From an uncultured Clostridia bacterium (GTDB taxonomy: Bacteria > Bacillota_A > Clostridia > TANB77 > CAG-508), in the NCBI GenBank assembly GCA_947594095.1, contig CANQEA010000001.1:1-64000 (forward strand): 64,000 nucleotides of DNA, read 5' to 3'. Both the position numbers and the translations under genes were made by a program. Under the pieces are notes generated by a model. The model saw nothing but the letters and a program-made list of their open reading frames with translations, had not been told where the DNA came from and did not search any database. Of this stretch, positions 22,731-30,981 are shown piece after piece. Every line of letters starts with the position of its first letter. Positions within the stretch are counted from its first letter, which is position 1.

Positions 22731-23099
22731 ATGTCTAATAGAAAATATGTAGATATTAACAATCTTGAAACTGTTTATTCTTCTTCAGATGAAGCAGAAA
22801 CTACAGTATGCGTTGGTAAGAATGATAAGGTTATTACTATTTGTAGTTCTGACAACACAATGATTACTAAAATTAAGAGAGCGGCTCTTAAAAACATTGG
22901 AAATTGGAAGTGCTGGGAAGGTAGTAGATCTTCAGATGGTAAACTTCATTCCTATTTCTTTGAAGCCCCTAAAAAGGCGCTTTCATTTAGAGGTGGCAAT
23001 AAGAAAGAAATGACTGAAGAGGCACGCCAAGCAGTAAGAGAAAGATTTGCAGGTTATGTAAAAGGTGGAAATAAAAGAAAGAAGAAGGTGGAAGCATGA
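22731..23099 (+). CDS. Unknown basic protein
   Basis: A 122-residue protein starting MSNRKYVDINNLETVYSSS, with GAGGTGA upstream. Mixed beta strands then a Lys-rich tail (KGGNKRKKKVEA). Overlaps the next gene by 4 bases (ATGA). No family recognised. Confidence 0.68.
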   Translation: MSNRKYVDINNLETVYSSSDEAETTVCVGKNDKVITICSSDNTMITKIKRAALKNIGNWKCWEGSRSSDGKLHSYFFEAPKKALSFRGGNKKEMTEEARQAVRERFAGYVKGGNKRKKKVEA

Positions 23100-23710
23100 A
23101 CAGTGAAGATATTGTAAGAAATGAGCTTGTAGAAAATAATGTAGATGATGTCTATTCCACTTATGTAAAATGCGATTGTGGTACTGAAATTTTGGAATTT
23201 CAGGCCTGTAATCAGACTCTAATCTATGATGGCAAAATTAATGATATAACATTTACAACTTTGGATGATCCCATATTTGAATTGCGTTATTATGGATTGC
23301 TTAAACGCCGTGATGTAAAATATGGTTACAACAATTTTTGTTTCATGTCTGAATTCCAACTTGGTTTATTTATTAATCTCTTAAAAGAAATTATAAATGA
23401 AGAAAATAATGAGAATATAGATGAAAGTTTCTATGATGATGCTCTACCTTTTGATATTGAGAAAAAATACGGTAGAGGTGGTATTTGCGTAGTCCATGAA
23501 ATGGATGATGTCTTTACCTACATTCAAAAATATAAAAATCTTGAAAAGAAGAAAAAGAAGAAGGTTAGTTGGGAAATTGTATTTAGAAAAGATACCCTCA
23601 AAGCCTTTGTAGACAATATTGAAAAAATTATCGAAAAAGTAGAAAATGGAGCTACTAAAAATAGTACAGGTTGGATTGTTGCATCCCCTGAACAGATAAA
23701 GGAAAATTAA
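23096..23710 (+). CDS. Unknown acidic protein
   Basis: A 204-residue protein starting MNSEDIVRNELVENNVDDV, with CDCGTEI near residue 27, an acidic body and a Lys cluster (KKKKKKVSW). No recognised domain. Coupled to the neighbours. Confidence 0.65.
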   Translation: MNSEDIVRNELVENNVDDVYSTYVKCDCGTEILEFQACNQTLIYDGKINDITFTTLDDPIFELRYYGLLKRRDVKYGYNNFCFMSEFQLGLFINLLKEIINEENNENIDESFYDDALPFDIEKKYGRGGICVVHEMDDVFTYIQKYKNLEKKKKKKVSWEIVFRKDTLKAFVDNIEKIIEKVENGATKNSTGWIVASPEQIKEN

Positions 23711-23712
23711 TT

Positions 23713-24183
23713 ATGTTAGATAAAATAAAATGCCCAAAATGTGGATCATATAATACCGAATCTCATGCAATCCTTACATGTATCCCACCTATTACTCAAT
23801 ATAAATGTAATGACTGCGATCATTTATTTACGTTACCTAGAGAAGATACAACTGCAGTTGACTTTAACGAAGCAATTTTTACAACTCCAAAACCTGAATG
23901 GGCACCAATTGCCAAATATGGTTGGGTGTGTCCCAGGTGTGGAAAGGTAAATTCCCCATTCGTAGATCACTGTGATTGTAAACCAGAAGAAAAGAGCAAT
24001 TACTACCTTGATTGGTCTTATCATCCAACTACTACAACCCCTCCTTCACGTAATTTCAATTTTACAGCAGATGCTTGTAAAAGCTGTTCCAACAACCCCG
24101 CAAATGGTGGAACTGGGTTCTGTAATTGTACTTTAGGAACTATGGGTAAAGTTACTTGTACAGTATTAGATGCTAAAAATTAA
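23713..24183 (+). CDS. Multi-zinc-ribbon protein
   Basis: A 156-residue protein with several Cys pairs: CPKCGSYN ... CNDCDH, CPRCGKVN ... CDCK, and a C-terminal CKSCSNNP ... CNCTLG. Likely binds two or more zinc ions; the role (nucleic-acid or protein adaptor) is unknown. Ends before the terminator-promoter module at 24214. Confidence 0.7.
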   Translation: MLDKIKCPKCGSYNTESHAILTCIPPITQYKCNDCDHLFTLPREDTTAVDFNEAIFTTPKPEWAPIAKYGWVCPRCGKVNSPFVDHCDCKPEEKSNYYLDWSYHPTTTTPPSRNFNFTADACKSCSNNPANGGTGFCNCTLGTMGKVTCTVLDAKN

Positions 24184-24213
24184 CTATACGGAAACATATT
24201 TTTTCTCCTTTCT

Positions 24214-24264
24214 GAAGAATCAGCTATGAAGATAGTTGATTCTTCTTTTTATTTATTATATAAT
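24214..24264 (+). promoter_or_regulatory. Overlapping terminator-promoter module
   Basis: A 14-bp hairpin with one G-T pair (24214-24227 with 24232-24245) then T-run. TTGATT (24236-24241), 17 bp, TATAAT (24259-24264) drives genes from 24304. Confidence 0.88.
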
Positions 24265-24303
24265 ATATGAGAAGATAAGGAATGAGGTAAGAAAATAATA
24301 AAT

Positions 24304-24492
24304 ATGAGAAATGAAAAAATTGTAAATGTGCAGGTAAGTAGACTTGATTTGGTTAATCTTATGATGGCTTGTACAAGTGTTGAGCTTAACGTTGAGGGTA
24401 AGTCGAAAGAAAAATGGAGAAATCTTTACAATACTCTTAAAGAACAACTCAATGCATTTGATGCAAAACTTGACGAAGAAGAGAAAGCGTAA
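24304..24492 (+). CDS. Unknown small helical protein
   Basis: Sixty-two residues starting MRNEKIVNVQVSRLDLVNL; two helices and an acidic end. Common type of small phage protein with no assigned role. Confidence 0.62.
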   Translation: MRNEKIVNVQVSRLDLVNLMMACTSVELNVEGKSKEKWRNLYNTLKEQLNAFDAKLDEEEKA

Positions 24493-24520
24493 TAAGAAAA
24501 TAAAATAAAGAGGAATTAAT

Positions 24521-24751
24521 ATGCTTAATCGAACCACTCAATTTGAAAATACTTTTGTTATGTGGGATCCAGATGTTTTTGATACTTCTATGACCTGGAA
24601 AGAAGTTGTAGATTGTAAGAAAGAAAAAGGAACTTCACCTGAAGGTTGTGTTGTACTTACTATGGAAGAATATCAAGCAGTTATGGAACTGGTTGATGAA
24701 GTTAAGTGGCAAGCATTTGCTGAGGGAATTAAAGAAGGGCAGGGTGATTAA
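24521..24751 (+). CDS. Unknown small acidic protein
   Basis: Seventy-six residues starting MLNRTTQFENTFVMWDPDV. Acidic and helical at the end (YQAVMELVDEVKWQAFAEG). Three bases before the kinase-HD gene, likely coupled. Confidence 0.62.
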   Translation: MLNRTTQFENTFVMWDPDVFDTSMTWKEVVDCKKEKGTSPEGCVVLTMEEYQAVMELVDEVKWQAFAEGIKEGQGD

Positions 24752-24754
24752 AAA

Positions 24755-25735
24755 ATGCAACTTATTTATGTGATGGTAGGACTTCCCGGGGGCGGTAAAA
24801 GCACGGTTGCAGAAACGCTTATGCGTGACAGCATCAATGACTGTGCAGTGGTTTCCTCAGACACGATCAGAAAAGAATTGACGGGGGATGAAAATAACCA
24901 AGAGCACAATGAAGAAGTCTTTAAGCTCTACTATAAAACTTTTAAGGGCCACCTTCGTGCGGGACACAATGTTATTCTCGATGCTACTAACATTAATATT
25001 AAAGCAAGAAAGCAGATCTTTATGCACTTAAATGAGTACCTTAAAGATACTGAAAATTATAATTTGCATAATCAATCCCGCCAAGACTTTAAAGTCATTG
25101 CTTATGTAATATCCACGTCTTTCTGGGAGTGTGTAAGAAGAGATAGTTTTCGTAAAAGATCTGTAGGTGAAGCTGTAATTCGTAAGTTTATGAATAATTT
25201 CCAGTTCCCCCAAAAATATGAAGGTTTTGATGAAATTTTCGTTGAAGGTTATGGTGGGGCTGATATGAGGCTTTATGATCAATTTACGGCAGTAGCACTT
25301 ATGGAAAAGATGGCAGCTTTTGATCAGAAGAATCCTCATCACAAATTTACTCTTCTTAAGCACAGTACTAATCTTGAAACGCTTTGTATGAAAGATCCTG
25401 TTATGAAGGTTGCGGGTCTTTGGCATGATGTTGGTAAGCTTTTTACGCAACAGTTTGATGAGAATGGGGTTGCACATTATTACAATCATGATTCTGTGGG
25501 CACGTATTTTTTACTTGAGAACTTAAATATTTTTGGTTTGAGTAATTGGGATGATATTTTTGAAGCTCTTTTCTATATTAACTTCCATATGAGAGCCCAT
25601 AAAGATTTTAGAAATCCCAAGGCTGAAAGAAAATACAGAGCCTTGTTTGGTAATGAAAGATATGAAAAGCTAATTGATTTTGCTAATAAGGATATGATTG
25701 CTTCTGGAACGTTTGAAGAACATAAAAATAATTAA
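24755..25735 (+). CDS. Polynucleotide kinase-like P-loop protein fused to HD phosphohydrolase
   Basis: A 326-residue two-domain protein. N-terminal kinase: MVGLPGGGKSTVAETL (Walker A), VSSDTIRKEL (substrate Asp), ILDATNINIKARKQI, and a lid Arg region RRDSFRKRSVG, as in T4 Pnkp and related RNA 5' kinases. C-terminal domain from about residue 205: LKHSTNLETLC, GLWHDVGKLFTQQ (HD pair) and YNHDSVGTYFL match an HD-type phosphohydrolase, as in the HD half of bacterial tRNA nucleotidyltransferases. A kinase plus HD phosphatase could heal 2',3'-cyclic phosphate/5'-OH ends for the ligase at 12599. Looks intact. Confidence 0.88.
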   Translation: MQLIYVMVGLPGGGKSTVAETLMRDSINDCAVVSSDTIRKELTGDENNQEHNEEVFKLYYKTFKGHLRAGHNVILDATNINIKARKQIFMHLNEYLKDTENYNLHNQSRQDFKVIAYVISTSFWECVRRDSFRKRSVGEAVIRKFMNNFQFPQKYEGFDEIFVEGYGGADMRLYDQFTAVALMEKMAAFDQKNPHHKFTLLKHSTNLETLCMKDPVMKVAGLWHDVGKLFTQQFDENGVAHYYNHDSVGTYFLLENLNIFGLSNWDDIFEALFYINFHMRAHKDFRNPKAERKYRALFGNERYEKLIDFANKDMIASGTFEEHKNN

Positions 25736-25750
25736 GAGGTGAAATATATT

Positions 25751-26206
25751 ATGTATTGGGTTTGGTGGCTTGTTATTGCAACAGTAGCTTTGATGGTAAT
25801 TGGTTTTATCAGTATGGTAATTATTAATGCTTTTGAAGATAATATTTCCTCTGAAGAGACCGTTACTGTACTGATGTGTATTGCAGGAGTACCTGCTGTT
25901 CTTGCTCTTATTGCTTGTATTGTATCAATTATAGTTGGTGGTTGTGGAGAATATAAGCGAGTACATGATCCTATTTACTGGCAAGAATTTTCCACGATGT
26001 GTCAAGATGTGATTGATAGTGGTAATGTCGTTACAAATAGAAATATGACTCAAAAAATTATTGAATATAATACATGGCTTGTAGATGCAAGGGCTAGTCA
26101 GCAAACTCTTGGTAAATGGAGCCTGTGGCATGATATTGATTTGTCAGGTTTCCAGTATATTGATCTTGGTACTGGCACTGAATTTGATATTTCTTTTGGC
26201 AATTAA
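25751..26206 (+). CDS. Membrane protein, unknown
   Basis: A 151-residue protein from ATG 25751 (AGAGGTG 8 bases ahead; GTG 25739 lies within that site). Two hydrophobic segments at about residues 5-28 and 43-68 (VLMCIAGVPAVLALIACIV) followed by a soluble C-terminal half. Probably cytoplasmic membrane. No family recognised. Confidence 0.7.
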   Translation: MYWVWWLVIATVALMVIGFISMVIINAFEDNISSEETVTVLMCIAGVPAVLALIACIVSIIVGGCGEYKRVHDPIYWQEFSTMCQDVIDSGNVVTNRNMTQKIIEYNTWLVDARASQQTLGKWSLWHDIDLSGFQYIDLGTGTEFDISFGN

Positions 26207-26209
26207 AAA

Positions 26210-26371
26210 ATGAAAGCTTTTGAATTATTTGTAGACATTAGACAAAAAGTAGAAGTTCGAGCAGAAACTATCGAACAAGCAAAGCAAATAGTAGAACAGC
26301 AATTAAATGCACAGTCCAGACAGATAAATGGAGTATGGAATATTGTAGTACCTATAGAAAAGGATAGTTAG
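26210..26371 (+). CDS. Very small unknown protein
   Basis: Fifty-three residues starting MKAFELFVDIRQKVEVRAET, of a beta-alpha-beta pattern often seen in small phage proteins. Starts 3 bases after the preceding stop and ends 4 bases before the next start. Confidence 0.6.
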   Translation: MKAFELFVDIRQKVEVRAETIEQAKQIVEQQLNAQSRQINGVWNIVVPIEKDS

Positions 26372-26375
26372 AAAC

Positions 26376-26738
26376 ATGAATGAAGATAAAGTAAATGTTG
26401 TAGCTGATGATATTGAAATTAAAACCGCTCCTGATCTATTAAGTACCGGAACGTATTGCGATTGTTGTGGTAGGTTAGTAGATCATGTAACTACATTGTG
26501 TTCTGGGTTAGTTGCAATGTCTTTTGCTTATTGTGATGATTGCATGAAGAAGAATTTGGAGCCCTATAATGTGCTTGTTAGTTATTTTGCAAATACAAAA
26601 TGGGATGATATTCTTCCTTATTGGCAAAACATTATTAAGGAAAGCTGTAGATTGCATTGTAAGATAGTAGAACAGTTTGAACAAGACTGTATTGATTTTA
26701 TGGAAAACTGCAAACACTGGAGTGAGAACCCATGGTAG
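26376..26738 (+). CDS. Cysteine-rich unknown protein
   Basis: A 120-residue protein with CDCCGRLVDH and YCDDCMKKN, a likely zinc site, and a helical C-terminal half with more Cys. Overlaps the next gene by 7 bases. No known family. Confidence 0.65.
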   Translation: MNEDKVNVVADDIEIKTAPDLLSTGTYCDCCGRLVDHVTTLCSGLVAMSFAYCDDCMKKNLEPYNVLVSYFANTKWDDILPYWQNIIKESCRLHCKIVEQFEQDCIDFMENCKHWSENPW

Positions 26739-27037
26739 AGAGAAGAATTTTTCCATATAGGGTAACTTGCCCTTTCTGTCATTCTTTTGATACCTTTCGA
26801 GCATGCACAGAATTAGGACAACTCAGTACTTCTCCCCATTATCTTTTTCCAACAGGTCGTTATGCTGCTGTATGCATTAAGTGTGATGCAAAATTTTCAA
26901 ATATGAAATTAGAACTAGAACAAAGTAAGAGCACTGAAAAATACAGACCTATTGCATCTATCCTAAATTATGAGGTACTTGAACTTCCAGATTTTATGCA
27001 GGAAATAAAAGATGTTAATATATCAACGTTTTATTGA
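26732..27037 (+). CDS. Zinc-ribbon protein
   Basis: A 101-residue protein with VTCPFCHSFDTF and CIKCDAKF, a restriction-alleviation-like ribbon, and a C-terminal amphipathic helix. Function unknown. Confidence 0.65.
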   Translation: MVERRIFPYRVTCPFCHSFDTFRACTELGQLSTSPHYLFPTGRYAAVCIKCDAKFSNMKLELEQSKSTEKYRPIASILNYEVLELPDFMQEIKDVNISTFY

Positions 27038-27053
27038 AATAAAGGGGTAAAAT

Positions 27054-27518
27054 ATGAAAGCATGGATTGCACGTTGTGGTAAGTATGAATGTGAAGTTAT
27101 GAAGGGAGTCTTCTTAGATAAGGAGAAAGCAAACTTCTGGGAAAAACTAAATACAACTTCTGACAAGATGAATACTTCGGGCTGGTTGGAAGAAGTAGAA
27201 ATTTTAGATGATACAATCAAGCCTACCCAGCTTTATATTAAATATAAGGTACGTTATGATGGTAAAACTTTAGATATTATTTCTTCAGAGCTTACTCAAA
27301 CACAAGAAAAAAATACTTGTAAATTATGTAATCATAATGAATATAGAGCATTAGCAGGTGATTATGTTTGTGATGTATGTCTTAAATATGAAGAAAGAAA
27401 TGAAGAACTTATAAAAGATACAGCTGCTAAGCTTATTGCACAGTATAAGATGCTTTATAGAGATGAATCATTAAACCCTGTAGAAATTCAGTTGATGAAA
27501 GGTATGATTGGTGAATAG
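27054..27518 (+). CDS. Unknown zinc-binding protein
   Basis: A 154-residue protein starting MKAWIARCGKYECEV, with a later four-Cys unit CKLCNHNE ... CDVCLKYEERN. GGGGTAA upstream. Ends one base before the next start. No family recognised. Confidence 0.65.
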   Translation: MKAWIARCGKYECEVMKGVFLDKEKANFWEKLNTTSDKMNTSGWLEEVEILDDTIKPTQLYIKYKVRYDGKTLDIISSELTQTQEKNTCKLCNHNEYRALAGDYVCDVCLKYEERNEELIKDTAAKLIAQYKMLYRDESLNPVEIQLMKGMIGE

Positions 27519-27519
27519 T

Positions 27520-27852
27520 ATGGAACATAAGTATTATAAATTTAATTTTTATGGTGAAGATCATTACATCAGACTTGTAGCTCGTAATTATTCTTATAAT
27601 AATAGGCTTGCAGTCCAGACTTATGAAGAAGAAGGAGAACCATTTGCAATTCTTACTGTAAATATTGCAGATGAGGAACTTTCTGATGATGCAGCTTATA
27701 CTGCATTTGTTGACACAAACAACCTTGAAGGCGTTGAGCAGTTTCTTATTTGGAATAAAATTGCAGAACCCACGGGAAGATTTGTACAAAGTGGTTTTTG
27801 TAATTACCCTGAATTTGTATTTGATTTGGAGAAATTAGAATGCTTCAATTAA
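27520..27852 (+). CDS. Unknown protein
   Basis: A 110-residue protein from ATG 27520 (the upstream TTG 27508 lies inside the preceding gene). Beta-rich N-terminus (KYYKFNFYGEDHYIRLVARN), acidic middle. Overlaps the next small gene by 13 bases. Function unknown. Confidence 0.65.
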   Translation: MEHKYYKFNFYGEDHYIRLVARNYSYNNRLAVQTYEEEGEPFAILTVNIADEELSDDAAYTAFVDTNNLEGVEQFLIWNKIAEPTGRFVQSGFCNYPEFVFDLEKLECFN

Positions 27853-27998
27853 ATGATTTTTGTCATATGGAATCAGACTTTCTTCCCTGTGAGTTGCAAG
27901 CTATGGATTGTGAAAGTTGCCCAATCTATTTGAATTATTTAGAATATTTAGAAAGTGATGGAGAAGATAAAAATGAGGTTGAAAGAAAAAGTAAATAA
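27840..27998 (+). CDS. Very small cysteine-containing protein
   Basis: Fifty-two residues starting MLQLNDFCHMESDFLPC; four Cys (FCHM, LPCEL, DCESCP) suggest a metal site. GGAGAAA ribosome site upstream. Overlaps genes on both sides, typical of coupling here. Confidence 0.58.
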   Translation: MLQLNDFCHMESDFLPCELQAMDCESCPIYLNYLEYLESDGEDKNEVERKSK

Positions 27999-28416
27999 GC
28001 TAGAACAAGAACTCCATGAAAAATCAAAAATTATTGAATTTCTTTGTAATTATGATAAAGATGATGTAGTAATAACCCAGGAAAGCGAATATACATATGC
28101 AACCATTTTTAATATTAACCCCAACCCCAAGAAAACTATTATATATCTTTATGGTGGTAAATTGCAAGAAGTAGATGTAAATTATTTAGCCCATAGAAAG
28201 CTTAAAGTTCTAAAAAACATGAAGACAGAAGCTCTTATTGGTATTGTCACACTTAATGGATATAAGCCACTTCTACTAAACAAAGCTACAGGACAGTTAA
28301 CTGAAATCTCGGATGAGGTAGGTGAAGAACTACTAAAAATTGCAGACGAGAAAAAAGAATCATTTTCCATTGGTAACTCAAATGTAAAGACTGGATTTAT
28401 GAGTATAGGAGATTAG
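27973..28416 (+). CDS. Unknown protein with coiled-coil start
   Basis: A 147-residue protein from ATG 27973 (GGAGAAG upstream). Residues 1-25 form a helix (KEKVNKLEQELHEKSKIIEF); the rest is beta-rich. No family recognised. Confidence 0.62.
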   Translation: MRLKEKVNKLEQELHEKSKIIEFLCNYDKDDVVITQESEYTYATIFNINPNPKKTIIYLYGGKLQEVDVNYLAHRKLKVLKNMKTEALIGIVTLNGYKPLLLNKATGQLTEISDEVGEELLKIADEKKESFSIGNSNVKTGFMSIGD

Positions 28417-28419
28417 TAT

Positions 28420-28632
28420 ATGTATCATGTAAGAGTAACAAATTTTGAAGAATTGGAAAACACTCTTAATGCTCTTCCAGAGACGGAAGAAGTAGTTACA
28501 ATCAATACTGCAGGCACTCAAGCTGTAATAACTACAAAAGATAAAAATAGTTATAACGAAGCAGAGAATACTCTTAAAAAGAAACAAAGACTGCTAGAAC
28601 AAGTAAGTGGGAGAATTCCAAATTATGACTGA
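28420..28632 (+). CDS. Unknown small protein
   Basis: Seventy residues starting MYHVRVTNFEELENTLNAL; beta-strand N-terminus and a helical, basic C-terminus. Overlaps the Thg1-like gene by 8 bases. Function unknown. Confidence 0.6.
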   Translation: MYHVRVTNFEELENTLNALPETEEVVTINTAGTQAVITTKDKNSYNEAENTLKKKQRLLEQVSGRIPNYD

Positions 28633-29437
28633 AAATAAACAAAGTCTTGGTGATAGAATGAAAGGATATGAAGATTCTTATCGTCTTTATCTCCCAAGAA
28701 GATTGCCTGCTATTATTAGATTAGATGGCTGTCATTTCTCTACAGTAACGAGAGGGTTTCAGAAACCTTATGATAAAGTTTTCTCCTATACAATGGCTGA
28801 TGTACTTCAATATTTAGTAGAGAATATTCAAGGTTGTGTTTTTGGATGGACAGTTTCTGATGAAATTTCTTTACTTCTAAGAAACGACCAAACACTTACT
28901 ACAGATGCTTGGTATGGAAATAATTTGCAAAAAATTGCAAGTGTAAGTGCTTCTATGGCATCAGCTGCATTTAGAAAGTTCTTCTGGGAGCGTACAAGAG
29001 ATTTAGATACCGATTATCATTTTCATTATCATGTAATTAATGAACTTTATGGTCCAGGGATGACAGATAAGAATTTAAGTGCTTATAACGAAACAAATGA
29101 AAGTATAGTTACATTTGATTCAAGAGTGTTTATTTTACCAAAAGAAGAAGTTTGTAATTATTTTATTTGGCGTCAAAAAGACGGGAGGAGAAATGCAGTC
29201 AGTGCTTTAGCACAAACCCTGTATAGCCATAAGGAGTTACAAGGAGTCAGTACTGAAAATCTCATCAATAAGATGAAAGAAGAAAAAAATATTGATTTCA
29301 TGTCAACCCCACAGTCTTTCAGAAATGGTATTTCTTGTTATGAAGACCATGAAGAAAAACTGCTAAATTATGTGACTCCAATCTTTACCGAAGATAGAGA
29401 TTTTGTAGAAAAATGGCTCAAAGTAGGTGAAGATTGA
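28625..29437 (+). CDS. Thg1-like 3'-5' nucleotide polymerase
   Basis: A 270-residue member of the tRNA-His guanylyltransferase family: IRLDGCHFSTVTRGFQKPYD (metal-binding Asp) and the second metal site TVSDEISLLL, then the helical NNLQKIASVSASMASAAF block, in family order. Bacterial and phage Thg1-like proteins rebuild missing 5' bases of tRNAs in the 3'-5' direction. ATG 28625 with GGGAGA upstream is chosen. With RtcB, ligase, kinase and CCA enzyme it fits tRNA repair. Last gene before a terminator. Confidence 0.92.
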   Translation: MTENKQSLGDRMKGYEDSYRLYLPRRLPAIIRLDGCHFSTVTRGFQKPYDKVFSYTMADVLQYLVENIQGCVFGWTVSDEISLLLRNDQTLTTDAWYGNNLQKIASVSASMASAAFRKFFWERTRDLDTDYHFHYHVINELYGPGMTDKNLSAYNETNESIVTFDSRVFILPKEEVCNYFIWRQKDGRRNAVSALAQTLYSHKELQGVSTENLINKMKEEKNIDFMSTPQSFRNGISCYEDHEEKLLNYVTPIFTEDRDFVEKWLKVGED

Positions 29438-29480
29438 GTTCATAAAATTACTCATACATTCACCTCTTTTTTCATATATA

Positions 29481-29519
29481 GGGAGAGTCAGAACTATTTT
29501 GACTCTCCCAACTTTTTTA
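29481..29519 (+). terminator. Intrinsic terminator after Thg1-like gene
   Basis: A 10-bp perfect stem GGGAGAGTCA/TGACTCTCCC (29481-29490 with 29500-29509) followed by TTTTTT. Confidence 0.9.
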
Positions 29520-29521
29520 GA

Positions 29522-29535
29522 GCTAAATTATGTGA
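29522..29535 (+). promoter_or_regulatory. Candidate late-promoter motif
   Basis: GCTAAATTATGTGA directly after a terminator and about 75 bases before the MAGN-family gene at 29608. Identical to the motif at 52694. No TTG/TATAAT promoter is present in this gap. Confidence 0.45.
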
Positions 29536-29607
29536 ATTTTAATTCACAAAAATTGTATAAATAGATAGATAGATAAAAAAAATTAATAAAAAAGGAGCAA
29601 TTAAGAA

Positions 29608-30150
29608 ATGGCGGGAAATAATTCCATCCAATTTCTAAGAGGTTTAAGCTCAGCTAGAAAAGCCTCTTCAGATAGTTTGCTCCCCGGCCAACCTTTCTAC
29701 GAAACAGATACTAATCTGTTATATTGTGGGGGGGGGGGCACAAAGTTAAGTGAAGCCAATCCCATAGGTAGAAAGTACATACACAATTTGATAATTTATT
29801 GTAGTGTATCTAATGTTGATTTTTATACTTGTTTCCAACTTATAAATAATATTGCAACTCCGTATACTAGTCTTGCTTCAGTAGAATCTGCACCTTATGA
29901 TAAAACTGATGGCAGTAACTATGTAACAGCTTATGGTAAGTATGTAAGCTGGGGATATTCAGCAGATAGTGTTCATGAAACTAACATTATTGGAATATAC
30001 CCTGCTGGCAATAGTTTAAACTATACAGGCGTAAAAAAAGTAGATACTGCTAGTGAGGGTGGAAAACAATATGAAACCACAACCGGTACTTTTATGAGCG
30101 TAGTATTTGGTAACTTAACAACAGTCCAGGATTGTGTTGTTGCAATATAA
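29608..30150 (+). CDS. MAGN-family putative fibre protein, poly-G phase-variable, ON as read
   Basis: A 180-residue protein: MAGNNSIQFLRGLSSARKAS, LLPGQPFYETDTNLLYCGGGG, then a unique beta-type C-terminal domain. Eleven G at 29728-29738 are in frame here (CGGGGTKLSEAN). One G fewer reaches a stop at GTT AAG TGA-type codons within a few residues, one more likewise, so the gene is switchable. Poly-G position relative to the start is the same (117 bases) as in the gene at 3386. AAAGGAG lies about 10 bases upstream of ATG. Followed by the leader and gene at 30186-30884. Confidence 0.82.
   Translation: MAGNNSIQFLRGLSSARKASSDSLLPGQPFYETDTNLLYCGGGGTKLSEANPIGRKYIHNLIIYCSVSNVDFYTCFQLINNIATPYTSLASVESAPYDKTDGSNYVTAYGKYVSWGYSADSVHETNIIGIYPAGNSLNYTGVKKVDTASEGGKQYETTTGTFMSVVFGNLTTVQDCVVAI
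29728..29738 (+). repeat. Poly-G tract (11 G) inside MAGN-family gene
   Basis: Eleven G then CA; this length keeps the gene in frame (ON). Confidence 0.9.
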
Positions 30151-30185
30151 AGAAAAATAAATAAAATAAAGGAGTCTCTCTTTCC

Positions 30186-30282
30186 ATGAAATTATTCAAA
30201 TTTTACGGGGGGGGGGGCAATAAGTTTATATAAGAGTTCAACCTCCCCTAATGTTAATTACAACTTAGAGGAGGTTTTTTAA
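30186..30282 (+). CDS. Leader peptide with poly-G switch (OFF as read)
   Basis: Starts MKLFKFYGGGG after AAAGGAG (11 bases upstream). With the 11 G present it stops at 30231-30233 (NKFI then TAA), before the hairpin. With 10 G it would read GGGAISLYKSSTSPNVNYNLEEVF and stop at TAA 30280-30282, two bases before the ATG at 30285. The ON-frame end (KSSTS...EEVF) matches the leader at 20423 (KSSTS...REVF), strong evidence that this frame is selected. Confidence 0.7.
30207..30217 (+). repeat. Poly-G tract (11 G) in leader ORF
   Basis: Eleven G then CA; long leader frame needs 10 (or 13), so OFF here. Confidence 0.9.
30240..30280 (+). promoter_or_regulatory. Attenuator hairpin sequestering the ribosome site
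   Basis: AACCTCC (30240-30246) pairs with GGAGGTT (30270-30276), extended inward by CTAA/TTAG after a mismatch, then a T-run. The right arm includes the ribosome site GAGGAGG of the gene at 30285. Confidence 0.72.
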
Positions 30283-30284
30283 TC

Positions 30285-30884
30285 ATGGCAGGTAATAATG
30301 CTATTCAATTTTTAAGGGGTAACTCAACCGCAAGAAGGGCAAGTAACCAATCACTGGAAGCAGGTCAACCCTTCTATGAAACTGATACCAATTTACTTTA
30401 TGTGGGCGGAGAATCAGGTACGGCTCTAAATACTGCAGTACCCGTCGGTGGAATTAGTCTCTATAGGCATGATATTTCAATAGTGGCACAGGGTGTATCA
30501 GGCTTATCGGCTGGATGTACGATAAGATTGACGGTCTATAATGACAGTTCTTCAGAATATAGTGAAGATGACATTACAGGTAAATATGCTGTTACAGGTA
30601 GCGCAGTAGTGCTTTATCCTATGGGACCCGGTGGTAGTGGTAGTGGTACTGACACCGCAGGTTATTACTACTTTGATGTACTTACCGCTGATTTTGGCAA
30701 AGGAATAAAGAAACAGGACCTCAATCTTACTGCAGTTTTTACCCCCTACTTTATAGCGATATCAGGTTCGGTTACTTTTACTGCACGTCCCACCTTTCCA
30801 GAGCTAAAAACTGTACCGATATTAACGGTTACTAGTCCTGCACCTAAAATATCATTTACAGATAATGTAACAAAAATTTTATGA
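30285..30884 (+). CDS. MAGN-family putative fibre protein under leader control
   Basis: A 199-residue protein: MAGNNAIQFLRGNSTARRAS, LEAGQPFYETDTNLLYVGGES, then a distinct beta-rich C-terminal domain. Internal glycine codons are mixed so it does not slip by itself. Expression predicted low in this phase because the leader at 30186 is OFF. Downstream of 29608 in the same transcription unit; terminated at 30895. Confidence 0.8.
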   Translation: MAGNNAIQFLRGNSTARRASNQSLEAGQPFYETDTNLLYVGGESGTALNTAVPVGGISLYRHDISIVAQGVSGLSAGCTIRLTVYNDSSSEYSEDDITGKYAVTGSAVVLYPMGPGGSGSGTDTAGYYYFDVLTADFGKGIKKQDLNLTAVFTPYFIAISGSVTFTARPTFPELKTVPILTVTSPAPKISFTDNVTKIL

Positions 30885-30894
30885 TTTGTTTTTC

Positions 30895-30945
30895 AAAGAT
30901 CAACTATGAAAAATAGTTGATCTTTCTTTTTATCTATATTATAAT
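30895..30945 (+). promoter_or_regulatory. Overlapping terminator-promoter module
   Basis: A 13-bp perfect hairpin (30895-30907 with 30913-30925) plus T-run; TTGATC (30917-30922) in the right arm, 17 bp, TATAAT (30940-30945). Confidence 0.9.
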
Positions 30946-30981
30946 TAGGTATAGAAAATATAAATGCTGAGGTATGGTATT

